From Gadus chalcogrammus (Eukaryota; Chordata; Actinopteri; Gadiformes; Gadidae), in NCBI RefSeq assembly GCF_026213295.1, contig NC_079427.1:30897184-30961183 (forward strand): 64,000 bases of DNA. Direction: 5' to 3'. Positions within the stretch are counted from its first letter, which is position 1. Each line of letters starts with the position of its first letter. Positions 58,213 to 64,000 of this stretch are shown here, piece after piece. Both the position numbers and the translations under genes were made by a program. The notes under the pieces were generated by a model. It had not been told where the DNA came from. It worked only from the letters and a program-made list of their open reading frames with translations, and ran no database searches.

Positions 58213-59935
58213 AATTATAGATTAGATTAGATTCACTTTATTGTCATTGCACAGTAACAGGTTGCAATGCAACGAAAGGTAGGTGGGTCTAACCAGAGTG
58301 CCAACATCAGTTTGAGCAACATGTATAAATATATTTACAGTATAATATCTGTGCAGCAAAAGTTAATTACAACAGTTATAAAGTAAAGTGCAGGTAGTGC
58401 AGACAAGTGTGATTTAGCAGTAGGGACTAGGCAGTATGAGATATGGATGGGTAAAAAGTTCAGCAGCACTTGGGGGGATAGATGGACTTCAGCCAATTTC
58501 CTGAGGAAGAACATGCGCTTGTGTGCCTTCTTGATCAGGGTTGTGATGTTGGGGGTCCAGGAGAGGTCCTTAGAGATGTGGACTCTAAGGAACTTAAAGC
58601 TGGTGACACGCTCAACCTCCTCCCCATTGAAATGGACAGGGCGGTGTGTGCCTGTTCTGTTCCTTCTGAAGTCCAGGATGATCTCTTTAGTCTTGCTTGT
58701 GTTGAGGGCCAGGTTGTTGTTGCTGCACCACTCTGCCAGGTGCCGGACCTCTTCCCTGTATGCCGACACATCGTTTTTGCTGATGAGCCCGACCACTGTT
58801 GTGTCGTCTGCAAACTTCAAGATTGTGTTTGAAGCATGAACAGGACTGCAGTCATCTGTGAAGAGGGAGTAGAGGAGGGGACTCAGCACACAGCCCTGAG
58901 GAAGACCAGTGTTCAGGATGAGTGTTTGCGAGGTGAGCTTATCCCGTCTGACATGCTGGGGTCTGTTGGTCAGAAAGTCCAGTATCCAATTGCGTAGGAG
59001 GGGGTTGATGCCAAGGACACTAAGCTTATTGATTAGTTTGGAGGGGATGATTGAATTGAATGCCGAGCTGAAATCAATAAACAGCAGCCTTACGTAGGTG
59101 TTACACAGGTCCAGGTGTTTAAGGGCTGGGTTTAGGACTGTGGTGATGGCGTCGTCCGTGCTCCTGTTCTGACGGTAGGCAAACTGATAGGGGTCTAGTG
59201 TGGTTGGAAGTTGGATGTCTGTGTGTAGGTCTACTGTGTTTGTGACAGCAAAGTCAGTCAAATTGGTGTGATGAAGCCGGTGTTGAAGTTTGAGATCTGC
59301 TCCCTCGGGCCAAACCTTCATTGACTTGACTGAAGGCTTTACTCGCCTGATGAGGGGGTGATATTTAGGTAGGAGAAACAGGGAGATGTGGTCTGACTGA
59401 CCCAGGTGGGGGAGAAGTAGGGCCTTATATGCTTCTTTGATGATAGTGTAGACATGGTTTAAGGTCTTATCTCCTCTTGTGGGGCAGGAAACGTGTTGAT
59501 AGAATTTGGGTAGAACAGTTTTTATGTTGGAGTGGTTAAAATCTCCAGCAACGATGAAAGCAGACTCCGGGTGTCGTGTCTGTTGATTGCTAACGGCAGC
59601 ATGTAGTTCTTTCATAGCTAGCTTGGCATTAGCATCAGGTGGTATGTAAGCAGCGATGGTTATAATGGAGGTGAATTCTCTCGGAAGGTAGAAGGGCCTA
59701 TCATTAACCATGAGAAATTCAATGTTGGCAGAACAGTGCTTAGCGATGGTAAGGATGTCTGTACACCAGGATTTGTTTAGATAGATGCACAGACCCCCTC
59801 CACGTGATTTACAGCAGTCAGCTGTTCTGTCCAAGCGGATGCAATTACGTCCTTGTAGTCCGACAGCGCAGTCTGGAATGCCGTCGTGCAACCATGTACA
59901 GACCCAAACAATGGATAGGGCGTTTAGTACGGTCC
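58213..59935 (-). mobile_element. Internally deleted Rex1-like LINE with a 518-codon open frame
   Basis: Minus strand ORF 59891-58335. N-terminal third is endonuclease ([50 protein letters not shown]). It then passes from [13 protein letters not shown] to [20 protein letters not shown], skipping roughly the first half of the RT, into RT motifs [32 protein letters not shown] and the catalytic [10 protein letters not shown]. Typical elements have several hundred residues between these points. The 3' end is TTAGATTCACTTTATTGTCATTGCAC at 58218-58245. Inactive because of the deletion, yet open. Confidence 0.85.
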
Positions 59936-60395
59936 ATCACCGTTGCTTCTTTCTCCATAAAAAGCTGCAGTGTTTAATTACTTTTATTTACCTTTCAGCA
60001 TTTCCTATTATAGTCAAATGTGTAAAATGCTGTTTAGAGTCCAACGATTTACTATTATTCAACTCTTATTCCCGCTCGCTCCCCTTGCTTGAGCACGATC
60101 TGGCATCTAGGATCGATTGCTCTGCCTTGGGTCCCTGGATGTTAACGCTGAATTTCATGCATTGAATTTTGCATATCTAATTTTTTTAACGTTAAATAAT
60201 AGTAGGAAGTCGGATTCAGGGAGACATACCTATTCAATGTTTTACCTTTGGACAAAAGTAATAGGCCTGCCATACGAAATAGTGTTATTTTATACTACTC
60301 GCGTTGTCAAAATATTTACCAGGAAGGAGATTTGATCTGTAATTGCGATATAGTTTTATCTGGAGACGCTTATTTGGGTGGCTACAGTGTGACAA
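59936..60395. other. DNA between two LINE copies; possible LINE 5' end
   Basis: No domain-bearing ORF. May be 5' sequence of the Rex1-like element or host intergenic DNA. Confidence 0.3.
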
Positions 60396-60399
60396 CAAT

Positions 60400-61685
60400 T
60401 AGGCAAGGCAAGGCAACTTTATTTATATAGCACTTTTCATACACAAGGCAGACTCAAAGTGCTTCACATATAAACATTGTCATACAATTAAATAAAATAG
60501 TTAAGTTAAAATAAAGTTAAAATAAAGGCAAAGTTAAAAAAGCTTTTTTAGAAAGTGCAATGTCTTTAAGATTTAGCAGAAAGCTATAGCAAACATAAAA
60601 GTCTTCAGTCTTGTTTTAAAGGTGCTCAGAGTTGGGGCAAGTCTTAAATCCTCTGGGAGTTTATTCCAGCTATTTGTTGCGTAGTAACTAAATCCTGCTT
60701 TCCCTTGTTTTGTGTTTACTCTGGGGATAATTAACAGATTGGTCTCAGAGCTTCTTAGTGGTCTAAAAGGCTGATGTAGTGGAAGCATATCAGTTAAATA
60801 TTTTGGGCCTAAACCATGTAGGGATTTATAGGTAAGCAACATGATTTTAAAATCAATTCTCTGACCTACAGGAAGCCAATGTAACAATTTCAGAATTGGT
60901 GTAATATGATCAAATCTTTTGGACTTTGTTAGAACTCTAGCAGCAGCATTCTGAACAAGCTGAAGCTTCCTCAGAGTTTGTTTTGGGAGACCTGTAAGGA
61001 GACCATTGCAGTAATCAAGCTTACTAGTGATAAAGGCATGTACAAGTTTTTGTAAGTCTTCGGTGGACATGAGCCCTCTAAGTCTTGCTACATTTTTAAG
61101 GTGATAATATGCCGATTTTGTAACTGATTTGATGTGACTGTCAAAATGTAAATCTGAATCCATGATAACCCCTAGATTTCTGGCTTTGATTGAGGTTTTC
61201 AGGGACAGAGAGTGAAGGTGTTGGGTTACTTTAAGCCTTTCCGTTTTAGAACCAAATACAATTATCTCTGTTTTGTCCTCATTGAGATTGAAATTTCGGC
61301 ACATCCATTCCTTCACTTGCTCAATGCACTGGCACAGCAGATCTATGGGCCGATAGTCATTTGGTGATAGCGATACATAGATTTGCGTGTCATCAGCATA
61401 GCAATGATGGTCAATATTGTTATTTTGCATGATTTGCCCTAGTGGGAGCATGTAGATGTTGAATAAAGAGGGTCCTAAGATCGAACCTTGTGGGACTCCA
61501 CATGTCACGTTGGTTGATTCTGATACAAAGTCGCTAATGGAAACAAAGTAGTTCCTATTTTGTAGGTAGGACCTGAACCAATTTAAGACAGTGCCTGAAA
61601 GCCCCACCCAGTTTTCTAACCTTTCCAGAAGTAATGTATGGTCTACAGTGTCGAATGCAGCACTGAGGTGGAGTAGATAAAACCT
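60400..61685 (-). mobile_element. 5'-truncated L2-like LINE
   Basis: Minus strand ORF to 60573. RT motifs: LSAAFDTVDHTLLLERLENW, NWFRSYLQNR, GVPQGSILGPSLFNIYMLPL and catalytic CYADDTQIYVSL, then the conserved C-terminal part (HIKSVTKSAYYHLKNVARLR, GLLTGLPK, YATNSWNKLPEDLR). The 3' UTR ends GGCAAGGCAACTTTATTTATATAGC at 60401-60430. The 5' junction lies at about 61685 in the gene 3 promoter. The RT part is intact and open but the N-terminal endonuclease is missing. Confidence 0.85.
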
Positions 61686-61843
61686 GTTGGTCTGCATGCA
61701 TGAAAAACGTCATGAAAGAGAATATTCTAACCAATGAAAAACAACGCAAGATAAAGGAAGTTGGTGAGGTCAAAACAAAGCAGATTCAAATTGGTTTATA
61801 ATGCATCTGAACAAATGTACATAGCCCAAGCTGACCCAGAACT
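61683..61843 (+). promoter_or_regulatory. Gene 3 proximal promoter
   Basis: Aligns with 5036-5188. Keeps TGTTGGTCTGCAT, CTAACCAAT, AAGATAAAGGAAGT and an inverted CCAAT (ATTGGT), followed by TTTATAATG. The L2-like LINE abuts its upstream edge, so anything further upstream that was shared with gene 2 has been displaced. Confidence 0.5.
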
Positions 61844-61850
61844 ATGGCAG
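61844..61850 (+). CDS. Gene 3: first coding exon (ATG GCA G)
   Basis: Start of a third array member, spliced at GTAAGCCGTG with the same intron beginning as gene 2 (AAACTATCTT). Leaves phase 1. The rest of the gene would lie right of the window; no CARD exon is found before 64000. Confidence 0.5.
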
Positions 61851-62689
61851 GTAAGCCGTGTTTGTCATAAAACTATCTTGGGATTTTGCAACATTATTAC
61901 GCTACTGTAGACTATGATATTATATGCACATTGGTTTCATAATAATGGAGAATGATCAGTGTCAGAGTTTTTTTGTAGAGTAAATTGGTCGGGCTATACT
62001 ATGCTATTGTAATGGAAAACTACAAACTGTGTAAAGTTCAGATCCACTTGTGTTCTGTAGATTCCTGATATCTTCAGGGTCTGTGTATGTCCACAACAAA
62101 CACTTTAACGACCAGTCCGTGTCGACACGATGTCGGCATCGACCATTAAAGCAAATCAACTCCAACTCATCAAGACCAAACTCGTGTTAACACGTAATAT
62201 TTAGATTTAGATTAGACACGTTAATGTCGGGTAGATAATCACACATCAAACTTCTAATTTTGGCGGTTTAAAGGTCCCATGGCATGCGACTTTGTGAATG
62301 CTTTAACCCTCATAGGGTGTTCGTTTTTTTGTTACACAGGAGTTGCTGCTGGGTCTGGTGGACCCATTGCATTTTAGGCCTTTTAATTCAACATTATCTA
62401 ACTTTTTTTTTAAATACTCACCAAATGGTTACTTCAACCCAATTGCAAGTAATATAAACAACACATATGTTAAATTTGTTCCCTTTACCTTTGTTAAATC
62501 ACATTTATGAATAGAGGTGCCACTCGTTTTTGTTTATTTTCGTATTAGCATGTAATAAAATAAGGAAATGCATTATAAAACAGGCATAAATGGGAAATTA
62601 TCAACATCATTAGAAATTGAAACATACTCAATAACATCTGTCTGAACAACACATTAAAGCCTTTGAACACGGCCATTATATGTATATCA

Positions 62690-63560
<871 letters not shown>

Positions 63561-64000
63561 CTTATGAGGGTTAATATAGATATTAGTGGTCCCCAAACAC
63601 AGTATTTGAAGACGTTCCCGAAATTCAGCCGTGGTGCAGAATTACAGCCACTACGAGTGGCTGTAAAAGCTCAATTTGCCAGTCGCACATTGAGCTTTCC
63701 CCAAACGCGCCGTTTGGGTGTCTGTAGCTTTAATGCAAATGAGGAGGAGAGAGGAGGGTCAAGGAGGAGGGTTGGGGTGTGGCCCTGAGCAGCTTGCAGC
63801 CACGGTACCATGCGCTCTGTTTACAGTGGATGTATCGCAATGGCACGGCCCACACAGCCTTTAGCCGTGTTCTGTAAATATTCTAGAACACACGGGAGTC
63901 CTGGAGCACTATATCTAAATAATATCATATTATACATAGATATCTATATCATATAATATATATTATCACGGCCAAAAGCTGTGTTAGTCTCCAGACGATA

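Overview
This is eukaryotic nuclear DNA, most likely from a teleost fish. Supporting signs are short exons with clean GT-AG splice sites in long introns, very long (CA/GT)n tracts, many small hAT, piggyBac-like and Harbinger-like elements, Rex1-like and L2-like LINE fragments, a DIRS element, and death-fold domains of the type expanded in fish immunity genes. The species cannot be fixed from the sequence. There is no NACHT, LRR, B30.2 or caspase domain in the window.

The host content is a plus-strand array of related genes built from CARD and death-domain (DD) exons. Gene 1 contributes only its 3' end (183-2660: basic linker, 78-nt linker, DD, terminal exon, poly(A) signal). Gene 2 appears complete (5189-53966). 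It has a 7-nt first coding exon (ATG GAA G), four CARD exons (6377-9047), two serine-rich linkers, three more CARD exons (20224-21635), two linkers, a DD (29246), a linker (33848), three 120-nt chimeric half-DD exons alternating with linkers (40981-47198), then basic linker, CARD, basic linker, 78-nt linker, DD and a terminal exon (49902-52680), with AATAAA at 53961. Gene 3 contributes only a conserved promoter and first exon (to 61850). Every internal exon begins and ends in phase 1, so cassettes can be added or lost without a frameshift. If all were spliced together the product would be 1362 residues. CARD-then-DD order recalls the adaptor RAIDD/CRADD, greatly multiplied; a death-fold scaffold in cell-death or inflammasome-like signalling is an inference.

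The locus grew by segmental duplication. 1-2919 matches 50700-54144, and 6302-15900 matches 20150-29970. CARD exons sit in roughly 0.7-kb tandem cassettes, most with a long (GT)n tract in the intron. Smaller duplications contain the half-DD exons and introns near 30.5-36.3 kb. Because copies are paired, many transposon insertions have an empty site in the other copy, giving a relative history. DD exons of genes 1 and 2 differ by about 32 replacement and 4 silent changes while the next intron differs by about 8 percent, a possible sign of diversifying selection.

Transposons fill the introns and intergenic DNA: a four-level nest at 15.9-19.2 kb, several 0.5-1.1-kb internally deleted hAT elements with target-site duplications, a piggyBac-like MITE, a decayed DIRS element at 38.4-40.6 kb, and LINE fragments on the minus strand at 56.5-61.7 kb, the last ending about 160 bp upstream of the gene 3 start codon. 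Possible minus-strand exons lie at 3019-4608. Exon calls rest on splice sites, frame and paralogue comparison by eye; no transcript evidence was available.
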